A DNA stretch of 64,000 nt, from NCBI GenBank assembly GCA_021029095.1, contig JAJOHG010000021.1:372001-436000 (forward strand), given 5' to 3'. The stretch is from Phellopilus nigrolimitatus. Taxonomy: Eukaryota; Basidiomycota; Agaricomycetes; Hymenochaetales; Hymenochaetaceae. Shown here in pieces: positions 11,096 to 22,519 of this stretch. The position numbers and the translations under genes are program-made. A model generated the notes under the pieces. It did not search any database. It was not told the origin of the DNA and saw only the letters and a program-made list of their open reading frames with translations. Each line of letters starts with the position of its first letter. The first letter of the stretch is position 1.

Positions 11096-12008
11096 TCATT
11101 TACTCGAAGATCGGACTCGGTCATCGGCCGACTCCAGCACAGGATAGTCTTTAAGACTGTACAGTTGCTCTAGTAAATTTTTATGGAAGTCGATATTCAT
11201 AGAAGGTGTTATTATTGTCGCGTTTTGGTTCGGATCTTCCATAAATTCTGAAACACGATGGTCTGGTAAGAGCATTTGAATAGTTGAGGTCTTGCGACAA
11301 AAATACCACAGCTTTATAACTTCCATGGATGATATAAACCGTCGGGTCCGAGAGAACAAATCTGCGTTTTTGTTACGACGTGGTGGTGACTTGAAGAGAA
11401 AAGTTGCACAACGGCGAGTAAGAGCTAGCCGTGGGCCGCCGTCATCTCTCAAGCCCTGACTCCCTAATATCGTCTTCTCGGATATGAGGCCGAGACCTTC
11501 GGCGACCAAGAACTAGGGCTCCGCACCGTAACCGTAATTACGGTTTACGGCCGTACCGTATACGGTCCCGTAACCGTATCGTAAGCGCCTCAAAATTTTC
11601 AAAATACGGATCGTAATTTATGGGCAGTGTCTGTAACGATGTGACACTTCAAGTGCCGTATACGGCCCCTGCTATATGTCATGAGATTCGAGTATCTGGT
11701 GCTTGCAGTGAGTTATACTACATTATGAGGTGCCAATATAGCTCAAATAAATAACTTGCTGCATTGTGAGTTGTCCGTAGCTGCTTGAAAACGGATGTCA
11801 AGGCCGTAAATTACGGATTACGGCCGTACCGTATTTGGACCGTATCCGTACCGTAAGTGGGCACTGTTCACCTTCATACGGGCCGTGTTCGTACGGATCG
11901 TATCCGTAAACGGGACTGTGCTATACGGTCGTAACCGTATACGGTACGGTGCGGAGCCCTACCAAGAACAATATATCGTCTAATAATCGCTCATTTGATA
12001 GCGGTTAA
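11096..12008 (-). pseudogene. Unidentified ORF split by a hAT-type MITE
   Basis: A minus-strand frame ends at 11096 and runs open to about 11513, where the MITE begins. Skipping the element and one copy of its target duplication, the same frame continues beyond 11970 (ERLLDDILFL joins VAEGLGLIS). The element therefore landed in an open frame. The product resembles no family I recognise (segments KLWYFCRKTSTIQMLL and MNIDFHKNLLEQLYSL), so the host sequence may be a real gene of unknown function or an already decaying one. No start codon or intron could be assigned. Confidence 0.3.
11514..11961. mobile_element. Non-autonomous hAT-type DNA transposon (MITE), 448 bp
   Basis: Perfect 17-base terminal inverted repeats: TAGGGCTCCGCACCGTA at the left, its exact complement at the right. 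An 8-base target duplication, CCAAGAAC, lies at 11506-11513 and 11962-11969. Eight-base duplications and TAGGG-type ends are characteristic of the hAT superfamily. The interior has no open frame and is crowded with CCGTA/TACGG motifs, mostly near the two ends, like subterminal transposase-binding repeats. Movement would need a transposase encoded elsewhere. Intact ends and an exact duplication suggest a fairly recent insertion. Confidence 0.92.
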
Positions 12009-12990
12009 CCTGGCATATCTGTCAAGATCCGTAGGGCGTTGAAAGGACAAGAATTGGAACTTCCTGATACTCAGTGATCATGGGCGGAACCAGGATTGTG
12101 GGACAGAGAAGGCTGTAAGTAGAATTACCTATAATGTACACGAGAGAAGCGCATGAACTTCTCATAAACGCCGTTAATGACCGTTTGAAGATGTTGCTCA
12201 CTTTTCCTCAACACTTCCGTATAACTACACGGATCTAAGAGCGCGATTCTGGGGAGGATATACTTCCGAAAGTTCCAAATCACACAGCATTAATGTAAAT
12301 TAGCGTCTGTGCAACTGTCATGAGCTCCGACAAGGTCTCCGAAAAGGACGCTGCGAGTCAGGGCTCCGAGTCAGAAATTCAAATCGTATTTTGCCGTCTG
12401 CGTCATTTCAAGAACAATTGGCAGTGCAAACCGGCTGATGTGCCGATTATACTTCTCAAGTTAGCCAATGATTCACAGAATATCATACGTCAGTCAAAGT
12501 GCAGAATAGAGCCACGTTTTTCCGATACAGGAGATCGAGGAGGTGAAAGCAGCATGATCACCGAGTCTTGTCGGCCGATCAGAGCTTGCCAGAGTTTTTT
12601 ATGAATGAGCGGCGAAAGACGAGGTATTGAGGTCCGGTAGAGACCACAAAAAAGCCGCGCCGCTTGGCTCCAGAGCGTCTATTTGCACTGCGTGCTTGGA
12701 AACATGTTTGAAGTCGAGTGAGAATAGAGGGTACCGCCGGGGGTAGCTTCATCGAAGCTCATTATAAACGCGTTTTCATAGTGATTATTTGCAGGGAAAG
12801 AAAAACCCCAATACAGGCCTATATACCGACGGAAGCAGAAGATGGATAGATCGGCTACTTCTGAAAGCCATATTAGTCAGCTTTTATGTCATCACAACGC
12901 GGTCACGTTCAAGTTGAACTTCATCGTTGAACACGAAATTGCAGCAATCGAGCCCAAATCGAACCTATTGTGAATATTGTGCAAATCAAA
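11970..12990. other. Intergenic, no secure gene
   Basis: After the MITE, no gene could be supported. A 94-codon frame at 12320-12604 (+) begins MSSDKVSEKDAASQGSESE and is hydrophilic, but has no known domain or splice support; it may be a small hypothetical gene. Confidence 0.4.
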
Positions 12991-13740
12991 ATGGCGGCCC
13001 TTATCGACATTGACCATAAACGGGAAGAAATTCTGTCTCTTTCGACTTCGATGAACGTGAAACCGTCTGTGTCGACAAAGCTGCCATTTCCTGCCCTCGA
13101 CGAACGCCTTGCTAATACTTTGCATATGCACCACTACGCGGAGCGGGAGCAACAAACTTGCACGGTCAAGACACAGACGCAATATGATTTCGTGGCGGAA
13201 GAGCCTGTCATTCCGCCGTGCGATGGCTTCGCGGAGTTTCGAAGAGCTGTCTGTCTGTACCTTCGACTCGTCTGCGTACGGTGAGCTGCGGCGCGTAGCT
13301 ACTTCAATAACCGCGCTGTATGAGAAACGAAGCGTCGCGCGGCTCTTTCTCGTGGACATGGAGCTGGATAAATTGATTGGACTGACAGTGAGTTGCAATG
13401 TAATGTTTCGTGCTACAGGACTCCATGCACAGATAGGAATGGTTTACAAGGTGACGAGCGATGAAGCTTGAGATCCTAGAAAGATGGTTATCTGTTCCGG
13501 TGTACATACACTTCTCTTGAGGCTCCTCCACCTAGATGCAGCTCGGACAGTTTGACAGACGTGATGAAAGCAGAATCGCATCATACGCCCTCTCGCTCAG
13601 CCCTCTTAGCAAGGAGGTTATTGGCGCTCTTAAAAGATGTCGGATGCATAGCTTGCGGCAAAGAAACATGCACCGCCTGCCATACGGTCGCATATTGCGG
13701 GAAGGATCTTCGAGCTGTTGCTTCTCCGTGGATTCTAGTA
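12991..13740 (+). pseudogene. Broken MYND-domain gene, paralogue of the gene at 22.5-23.8 kb
   Basis: Three stretches align with the intact MYND gene in order. First, STKLPFPALDERLANTL (intact: STKLPLHALDERLGKAL). Second, in a different frame, FEELSVCTFDSSAYGELRR followed by SITALYEKR (intact: IEELVVGDFDSTPYGELRH, SIAFLYEQQ). Third, KDVGCIACGKETCTACHTV and AYCGK (intact: KDVGCIVCG, SYCGK). The splice donor after the second block is still at the same place (GLT/GTGAGT versus MT/GTAAGT). The first two blocks are in different frames with no room for an intron, so there is a frameshift near 13.12-13.18 kb. The second half of the MYND finger is unrecognisable. The long middle region of the intact protein is missing. 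Confidence 0.85.
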
Positions 13741-14425
13741 ACTCTCTACCACTTCACCACTTTATAATATCAACTCCCAAACTGCAAGCACCACGAACTT
13801 GCGTATAATGCAGTTATCCGATATCAACCTACCGCGCGATCGCCTGATTACCTAAGACTCGCTGTTCCACGCTCCATGTGAAGGTGCAAGTAAAGGGTCA
13901 CTTGGGCCCCCCCAATACTGATCTATCTCTCTCGACGGACAGTACTACCGCTCTGAAGATCTTTTGGCTTTCAGCGTCTCGAGACTGTCGTTAAGACGGG
14001 AATTTCGCCCTCGAATTTTGTTCCTTGACGAAGCATGTCGACGACCGTCAATTGAACTTCTGTCTAAATTGCAAGCCAAGCCAGGAAAAATTACTTTGAT
14101 GATTCTGGAGTCTTCACCTTCACTTTATAAATGCAATGTTCATCGGACCCGGAACTCACTCGTTAATCAAGATTGCTTCCTGTACTGCCAATTGGCTCTC
14201 GAGACTCAGTGATCATTTATATAGCTGACAAGTGTCTTGAATGTGTATATGACATTTAAAGCGTGTCCTCGAACAAGTCAGGTAGTCGCTGTTCACCCAT
14301 CTGGATCCATGCAAGTGAGTTTTGTTTTACGAGAACTCGCAAGGAACTTGATCTGATTGTAAAAAGTATCATGACCCTTCTTCCAAGTTAACCCGTATTG
14401 CTTCTTCCATTTTATGACGATCCCA
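13741..14425. other. Intergenic gap with traces of MYND decay
   Basis: No gene. Near 13.77 kb a stretch reading NCKHHELAYN could be the mutated end of the MYND finger (CQxxxWKxHxxxC in the intact paralogue). Beyond that is the 3' flank of the MATE gene. Confidence 0.4.
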
Positions 14426-16400
14426 CTAATGCTCAGTTCCATTTCCGATGCGAGCATGGTATCGCCTCTTCGCATCTGCATCTGCGCGATTCCGCGCGAC
14501 GCCTTGCTGTACCTCTTTTTCCCAGTCTGTCCCGCGCCAAACAACGGCGTAGAGACCCAGGCCGACGATAAAGAGCGCAACGACTTGGCCTGTACGTATT
14601 CAAGTTCAGACCAAGAAGAATGCGAAAGACAAGACGGAAAGGAAAGAACGTACCCACCCACAACCCTTGTAGGCCCATGTGTGTCCGCTGGCTGAACGCG
14701 AGCGCGATACCGAACGGGAGTGCAAGCGCATAGTACGCTCCGAGGTTGAATAGCGCACCAAGGTGCTGACGACCTTGAAATTCTTAATGAGTACTGCTGC
14801 CTGTCGGCGGGGATTTAGCTCGTACCTTGTCCGCGCAGTACACCCCCACAAGATCCGGCCAGCCCATCAGCGACCTACCAGGCTTCATCAATATTCGAGC
14901 ATCTCTTTTGAAAGACAGAGAAGAATACTTGAAACGACGCCACGAGGGGCATCACTTTTGCGACCAGGTGAGCAACCTCCTCGTCTTCACTGAAGATATA
15001 CCCGTATTCATTCTTCGCCGCTAGCATCGCGCCCATGACAAGAACACCAACGAGGACGCTTAGGAGTGCCGCAGCATGACCCGCATGCTGGGCACCTACG
15101 GCGTCGCGCGCACCTATAAGGTTTCCTACACGCGCGGAGGCGGCGACGCCGATACCGAACGGGAGCGTATTGAGGACTACAGTGCGATAATAAGTGTATT
15201 AATGGCTAAGCAGCGAGGATGACGCACTCTGATCGGTAGTCATGATCACTGATTGCGCCGCAAGCGGCAACGTGCCGAGCCTCCCTGCGGCGAGTGCGAC
15301 AATTTCGAATGCGGCCCTACATGTATAATTGTGAGCGATTTTTTTTTTCAAGAGCCAAGTTCACTAACCACTCCGTCCCAACCATTAAGATACCCGGTAC
15401 TGCGAGCTTTAAGAACCTCAACACGCCATTAGGATCGAGCGCCTCCCTCAATTTCAAGCCTCCCCATGTTTTGTTGTTTCTGTGTTGTGGAGAGACGACT
15501 GTGATAATGACGAGGAGGAGGAAGGCAATCCAATAGGTGATGGAGAGTGCGAGCGGGGAGCCAAGCAGGCGGAGGGGCGTGTGGTGCACGAGAACGACAT
15601 TGAGTACGACATTGAGAGGCGAGACGAGCAGGAGGGCGAGTGTAGAGAGGCGCATGATCCCTGAGTATATCAGTAAGTCTTTAAGCATCGTAAAGAGACG
15701 AAGGGAAACTAACACACCCTGGCACTGGAGATATTTTTTCAAACTCTCGAACGCGATATACCCGGGTGCACCGACGATCAAAACTCGCAGGATACTCTGC
15801 ACGTCCCTGCTCAACTTCTCTTCTTGCCCGAGCACGAGTAGGACGGGCTCTATATTTGTCCAGAGCGCGAACACTGGGATGAGAAATATCCAGAGTACGA
15901 TGAGGCACCGCTGGAAGTGGACAGAAACGTCCGAGGGGCGCTCGCCGCCCGTGAACGCTTGCGATCCGAATGTATCAAGTGCGGTCGTCCCACCGAGTGC
16001 GATGCACCATCCTGCCAAGTGATTACTTCGTTGTGGGATCAAAAGACATGCAAGGCAAAGAGGTAAACGGACTCGCCTGTGACGAAGGCAAGCATATAGG
16101 AAAAGGCGGTTGCGGAAAGTTCATCTGGTCCGAGCCGTCCCGCGATGAGCACCGCGACAGTCTGGATCGAATTTTGAAGAATGTAGGAAAGGATGACTAT
16201 GTGCAGAGCTGATTAAAACCATCGACGAGGGTGCCGTTGAGGCAAAGCGCCCACGTACCTGGAGCAGAGTCGACGAAAAGTGAAGTAACTAATTTCACAT
16301 TGAACTCTCTCTTCGTTTTCGCGCTCAAGTCTGGTTGCAGCATGATCGGTTCACCATCATGTTGGGCGGCATTGTGTGAGAGCAACGGGTCAGACTCCAT
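14426..16400 (-). CDS. MATE-family multidrug/toxin exporter
   Basis: Polytopic membrane antiporter of the MATE family, which moves organic cations and metabolites out of the cytosol or into the vacuole in exchange for H+ or Na+. Start ATG at 16400 ([10 protein letters not shown], an acidic dileucine-like N-terminus). First exons: 16400-16259, 16208-16077, 16011-15718, 15660-15369; five more run down to the stop at 14426. Family hallmarks: [16 protein letters not shown] in helix 1-2, [54 protein letters not shown] and [15 protein letters not shown]. The second intron requires a GC donor (ACAG/GCGAGT, donor at 16076) to join VTG to WCIALGG. It ends in a short charged tail. All exon joins I checked hold the frame, so the gene looks intact. 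Substrate cannot be read from sequence. Confidence 0.9.
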
Positions 16401-17309
16401 ATCTTCTGTGTCAAAATGACGGGCGGGTTAATCGGGAGACGATAACGAAGCCGAATAGATTTTCACGTCCAGCTTTAAGACTGAACGACGCTCTTCCGTA
16501 CCCGCTTCATCCCCTCCATCTGCTATCTATCGTGATTACGTTGGGCCAAGTCCGCTGCTGATGGCAAATTTTCAGGAACAGTGGGCTTTTGTTTCTTGCG
16601 AGAACGTCGAAAACCTTTTCCGGTCCGAGTAGTCCAATCCATGCGAAAACAGCTCTCCGCTCGATGCCTGCGCATATCCGAGAGGCTTTCTCGATGCCTC
16701 ATGGTAGGTGCAGGTCTCATATCAATTGTAAGTCTTTCTTCTTGTTCTTCAAAATTACATTCCTTTGCAATGAGGCAAATCTAATGGCGCAAGGAAGACG
16801 CGAATTCGCAAGAAGAACATCTCCTTGGCCTCATGTTTGAGGTCGTGGCCAGTCATCTGCCGCCATTTCTCTTTTGGACCGCTGTTAGAAGACGAGGACA
16901 TTCATATGGGGAATTGCTGGACCAAAGAACGGAGCGGAGCGAGGCTTCCTGTAAACTTTGGGTCTAATTCTTACGGTGAATTTTTAAGTGATGATAAACG
17001 AGGACCAACGCACTCGCTATCGGGCTTCAAGTGACTGATTGGCTTGAAATCATGTTATCAGAACGCTTTTCTCGAGTCGACTTATCTCACAAAAACACGT
17101 GATGGAAGAACGTACACCGGAGAAAACGAGGCCAAATTGCATTGCGCGATTAATTGCGCTCTCAAGAGAATAGCACCTGCTCAGCCTCAAGGCCGAGTCC
17201 CGATAACCTTATCTTCCAGCAAACCTGTATTCTCAGACTTTCAAAAACCTCGACCCTCTGGAGCTGATTGCCCATTCGAATGTCCACCCCACACGACACC
17301 ATAACTATC
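16401..17309. other. Divergent promoter region between MATE and ureohydrolase 1
   Basis: MATE (-) and ureohydrolase 1 (+) are transcribed away from each other across about 0.9 kb, so they may share regulatory DNA. No gene seen inside. No specific regulator site could be assigned. Confidence 0.5.
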
Positions 17310-18893
17310 ATGATGTCCACAGCGAAAGCTTGCATACTTGCTGCGCTCGTCGTGGCTGTGACCGCGCATGAAGGCCATGAAGAATCACAGATGCCAATGG
17401 ACTACGTCAAGTATCCTTATCAGGCGGCATATCGCGGAAAGGACACTGGTGGGTGCGGACGATTTAATGTTCCTGTCGTAGCTCACGAAAACTCAGTGAC
17501 GGCCGACTCTATCTTCTCTGGGATCACGACTTTCGCGAAGTTACCTTGGGTACAGTGTCTCGGCTCGCAGAGTGAGGTTCCCTTCGACATCGCATTCCTC
17601 GGCGCACCGTTTGATACGGGTACGTCCTATCGACCTGGCGCACGATTCGGGCCTGCCGGTATCCGCGCTGGCTCGCGTCGTCTTACTCTGTACGGCGGTT
17701 ACAACGTCCCTCTCGCCGTCAATCCATTCGCGAATCTTACCATCGTTGACTGCGGCGACATACCCGTAACACCATACGACAATAACTTTGCGATCAGGCA
17801 GATCGAAGAAGGTCACAAGGAGCTCCTGCACCGTACTCCTGCGAGCAAGCTCGGGCGTGACTTGAAGACAGGCGAGCAGCTCGTGAGCCTCGCGAAAGAC
17901 GGCAAGGAGCACCCCCGAATCATTACCCTCGGTGGCGACCATACGATTGTCCTCCCGCTTCTTCGTTCGATGTATTCCGCTTACGGACCAATCTCTGTCA
18001 TCCACTTCGATTCGCACCTTGACTCGTGGAAGCCTTCGGTGTTTGGCGGTGCCCCGAGCCACACAGCTGAGATTAACCACGGCACTTACTTCTACTGGGC
18101 GAGCAAGGAGGGTCTGATAAGAAACGGGTCGTCAATTGCAAGTGCATTCGCTTCCATTTAATCCCGCTCATATTTTCTTGTTTGTACTACCTGGAAGCAC
18201 TTTGATCCTAGTTTGTCCTTTCTTTCTAGCACGGTGCGATCAGGACTACTCTCTCTGGCCTCGAGGATTATGAGAACGACGACGCCACTGGATTTCAACG
18301 TATCGAAGCTCGTGAGATTGATACCCTTGGTAAGCTTTCATTTCCGGTGCAATGTTTCGACTCGTGTGCTGAGTTCAGTGCCTGATATTTTTACTCTTTC
18401 TGACCTTCTCCCTCTTTGTTGGATCCGCTCTTCAGGTATGGATGGTATTATCAAGAAGATCCGTGAGACCGTCGGCAGCAGGCCCGCATACCTCTCCATA
18501 GATGTACGTTCCAGCCAAGCTCTTTTCCCAATTGAGACCTCCAGCTGACCCCTCTTCTTCGCTAACTATCAGATTGACTCGATCGACCCGGCATTCGCCC
18601 CTGGAACGGGCACGCCTGAGACTGGAGGCTGGACAACGCGCGAGCTACGTACGATCATCCGCGGACTCGACGGCCTGCGCCTCATCTCCGCAGATATTGT
18701 CGAAGTCGCGCCTGCGTATGACACCAACGCGGAGCTCACGACCATGGCAGCCGCTGATGTGAGTGGCATGTTTTCCTAATGGTAATGCGCTGCTGACAGC
18801 TTCGACATCTCAATGTAGGTGCTCTTCGAGGTGTTGAGCGTGATGGCAAAAACTCCGCTCGGAAAAATCGCCTCCAACAGTAATGACGACTAG
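17310..18893 (+). CDS. Secreted agmatinase-family ureohydrolase 1 (active-site residues intact)
   Basis: Mn-dependent ureohydrolase of the arginase/agmatinase superfamily, which splits a guanidino group to urea plus an amine. Exons 17310-18137, 18230-18329, 18436-18503, 18573-18758, 18819-18893 (sum 1257; 418 residues). All six metal ligands are present: GGDH near residue 210, FDSHLD near 235 (D, H, D) and SIDIDSIDP near 331. The loop [11 protein letters not shown] is canonical. The N-terminus is a good secretion signal ([16 protein letters not shown]), so it probably acts outside the cell or in the vacuole. Agmatine, guanidinobutyrate or another guanidino compound could be the substrate. The first intron needs a GC donor (ATT/GCAAGT at 18138). 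An upstream in-frame ATG at 17280 is possible; 17310 places the signal at the start. Paralogue of the gene at 32.9-34.5 kb. Confidence 0.92.
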
Positions 18894-19600
18894 GCATCTA
18901 TAATAAAACCATCTCGTCAGGATAAGTAAAATATCTCCTTTTTCTCGTCAGCGCTACTTTACCTTCCAAGAATCGGCTCGTTGGTTTTCTAGCTCCTTGG
19001 TGTCGTCCGTCACCTTTCCACGAATGCTTCATTCTATCTTCGTCGTGTCATTCACTTTTCCTGCTTTCTTCTATTCTTTCCAATAAGTGTTCGGTATCAG
19101 TCTGTAAATTCTACTATTTGTAGCCGTGTTCAAGCCGAAGCGAAAAAAAACACGTATGTACGTTGGGCACGACTCAGCTGCAGTCAACCAATCACTTTAA
19201 GAAGTTAACCTATTCCATGTAGTAATTTAAATGACCTTGACCATCCTGAAGATATGATCATAAATTAGGCGAATGACACGCACGGGCAGAGAATCTCGTA
19301 AATGGGGGTGTGAAAATAGGTAATCGAAGAAACGAGTCCACTCTGGTCGCGCTGCCTCTTGCATTTCCTCACCTGCGGAAATGTTTTCCGACCTTTATCT
19401 AACACTTTCATAGCGAGCGGCGAAGGGCTTATCAGATACTTATCTCTTCAACGCGCTCTTCATACGCGATATCGTTTCGAAGGCGACAGTGTCGATCACG
19501 TCGATCAAGCAGAAAGGGTTCAACCGCTCTTATCTCCGGGAAGTTCTCAAAATACTCATATGCGGAGCGCGTTACAAAGAACGAGGCAATAGCGACGAGG
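18894..19600. other. Convergent intergenic gap
   Basis: Between ureohydrolase 1 (+) and the permease (-). Pyrimidine-rich 3' flank, then AT-rich sequence. Nothing else recognised. Confidence 0.55.
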
Positions 19601-21792
19601 CTAGTGTTTTTCGTCGAGAGTCGCAGATTTCGACTCCACTGTGCTATCAGCATCGCCCTCAATAGTCTTGACCGGCCCCGTGAACCACCGACGCGCGGAA
19701 AGCACCCAGTGCAACCCCGCATAAATAAAGACACACATAATAATCACGACGGCGTAATCTACGCCCGAAGCCATTGAATGCTCAGCAAAAGGGTAATAGA
19801 CAAGTAAAAATAGAGACATACTCATGTTTTCGGCGTCCACGTTTTGCACCGTCGGGAAGAGCAAAAACATAATGACGAAGGAGACCCAAGCAACGGAAAT
19901 CCATCCTAGCAGGATGCTCCATCTCCCCAGATTGAATGGACCTGGCACGAACTTATTTCGTCCTGTGGTTATACGCAAAAAGATCGGAGTCGTATACGAT
20001 GTGTAAAGTCCTATGACAGACATGCTGGAGGCAGAGATGAGCAAATTTGATGTTTTTGGAAAGTAAGATGAGCACATACCCGGCAAGAGAAGAGAGAGCC
20101 GCCTCGGAAAAGCCAAGAAGACCACACACACCGGCGACACAGACAACAAGCCATACAGCATGAACAGGAGTCTGCGTGCGCCTGCTGATGCGCCGCCAGT
20201 ACCGCGAGCCAGGAAGAGCGCCGTCCCGTGCGAAAGCGAACACAACGCGTGAAGCGTCAACAGTCTGCGCGGCTCCTGTTACAAACTCCAGCAAGGTTCA
20301 GTACAAAGTGACAGATGAAAAATCAAAACAGTAATAGGGAGAAATCTTTCACCTGCACGACGATAACGAGAGCCCAAACAGCCAACATTCCTTTCTTCCC
20401 TAAAACATCGAGGAAGAGCTGGCCCATTGGTAGAGAGAGTTCCGTTTCGAGAAGCGCAGGTACGGAAACGAGTGCGAAAGACGCGGCGATGAACGTGAGC
20501 CAGCCGAATGCGGCGGTCGCACCAACACCAATTAAGATAGCGAGCGGCGCAGCTCGCGACGCGTTAGTCGTCTCTTCACTTATGTGTGCCGCAGAATCAT
20601 CTGGAGCATCAGAAAATGATTAAAAAGGAAGAAATGATCTCAATGAAGAGTTGCGTTCTACTTTGAGACTTGGACTTACAGCCAGTTAGAGACCACATCG
20701 GTGCGACAAAGGCAAGGATAAAGGCCCAGCCGCCTACATTCATAGATTAACGTGTGAGACTTAACCGAAGACGTTTTTTAACGACAGACTGTTCGACCAT
20801 CCGGTATTATTCTCAAACATCGTGAACGCGTCGCGCGTCGATACCTTATTGTCACCGGAGCACACATACAGCGCAATGATCGCGCCAATAGTCGTTCCCA
20901 CTAATAGCAATAAGTAGTTGGCGATTGTTTCTGAATGGTTCACTTACCGTTTATGACGACATAGAACAAATTCAACCTCGCCAAGACACTTGTTGCGGCG
21001 CTGCACACGGAACCGTGCACGAAAAGAATTGCGAGAAGGATGCCAAAGGTAGGGCCGTTTCCCAGATTGATTGCGCCGTCAGATCCAACAGCGAGCGCGG
21101 TTGTGATCATCTCTGCACTAAAGTGGTGTGGGTTATGAATAAGAATTACCGGAACTGCACATAAGAGGATGAAAAAGAATATGGGGAAATGTGCGATGTC
21201 GAGAATTAAGCGATGGCTCACCAAGTGAAGTCGATGGAGCACACAAGTGTCACTTGGCCGGTAACGTTTGCCCACCCAGTTATCCAACTCGCTAGTGCAG
21301 ACCAGCGTGGGGGTGCGAGTTTTGCAGAGAAGTAATATAGTCCGGCGCTCGTCCTGACAGACGCAATGTTAAATGCGATTTCTCCGAAGAGGGGGAAATA
21401 GTGGACGTACGGCATGGAGGACGCCAGCTCGGCAATGCAGGCCGCGATGGCCATGACGAAGAGCGAAGGAATGAGCCAGCCGAACACCATACCAACATGC
21501 CCGCCAGAAGCGAGGGGGAATGAGAGTGTCGCCGACACAGAAGCGATAACGCCCATGATTGAGAACGAAAACGCGATCGTTTCTATGAGCTGCATTTGTC
21601 GTCAGTATATGGTCAAAATTCCATGAATATACTAACAGAGAACTCCCGCTTGAACTCGGACTTGTAGCCCAGCTCAGCGAGTAGCTTGTTGTCCGCCTTG
21701 TGCAGCGCATCGTGCCTAAGTTGCTGGTGGTGGCGAGCGCCCCCAGCGGCCTCTATTGATACGCTGGAGGTATCCTTTGTATCTTTTGCCAT
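19601..21792 (-). CDS. APC-family amino acid / GABA-choline type permease
   Basis: Multi-pass plasma-membrane transporter of the amino acid-polyamine-organocation superfamily, closest in pattern to the fungal Uga4/Hnm1 (GABA/choline) branch. Start ATG at 21792; hydrophilic N-terminus ending AELGYKSEFKREFS, typical of the branch, then intron and LIETIAFSFSIMGVIAS. Other hallmarks: GGHVGMVFGWLIPSLFV, ASWITGWANVTGQV, GWAFILAFVAPMWSLTG, SRAAPLAILIGVGATAAFGW, TGAAQTVDASRVVFAFARDG, then LPGSRYWRRI and TPVHAVWL. At least eight exons; stop at 19601-19603. It would import an amino acid, GABA or amine at the expense of the proton gradient. Its position beside a ureohydrolase suggests uptake of hydrolysis products, such as GABA from guanidinobutyrate; this is inference. 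No defect seen. Confidence 0.87.
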
Positions 21793-22519
21793 GCTGAGCT
21801 TCACAGTACACGAGTCCAGTTAGTTCTGAGCCGTTTATCGAGCATTCAGCGACAGAGGAAGCACTGACAGGAAGGCGTTGACGTCCGTCGGGCAGACAAG
21901 GACTTGTGATATCCCAAAACAGCGTCATCACTATGTACTGTATCTATAGCTTATTCATTAGCTTCCTGATAGGAAGCAACATTCTCAGAGATTAGAGCGC
22001 CCGCGGCGTGCGCATGTCTTCTCAGTGCGTGAGGATATCGAGAAGCCAAGTTTAGCCTATCGCATTTGATAAGACTTTGGAGAGACTTCCAAGGGGAGAG
22101 AGTGTGATTATGTTTAGGTTTCAGTGGCATGCTACGCTTTTTCCGTTGGGATGCAGAATACGAAAAAACAGTTTGCAGGTTTGAGGAACGAGCGTAAAAT
22201 CCGAATGCGAATGACTATGTAGAGATTGCGGGTGTGGTTACCGTCAGAGCGGAATCAAAATTTGGAGAATTATTTTCCCACGTGTGACATGTAATCTCGC
22301 TTGTGAATCAGGATTTGTTTATGGAGATCATCATTACTAATCAGATACCAAAAACAAGTGATAGCCTATGCCTATGTTCTACTCCAATGCTCAGAAATTA
22401 TAAGAATTCGTAGCATTCAAATTGATCGTACTATCGAAACAAAGGTCGGGACTTTATGAAGTAGAAAGCCTAGAATACAAATACAATCACATTCCATCCT
22501 GGCGAGTTCTGATTTTTGA
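21793..22519. other. Intergenic gap
   Basis: Promoter side of the permease and 3' flank of the MYND gene. No coding signal seen. Confidence 0.55.

Noticed and set aside
17541..18080. 179-codon frame antisense to ureohydrolase 1
   Set aside because: Mirror of the real coding exon; no family match.
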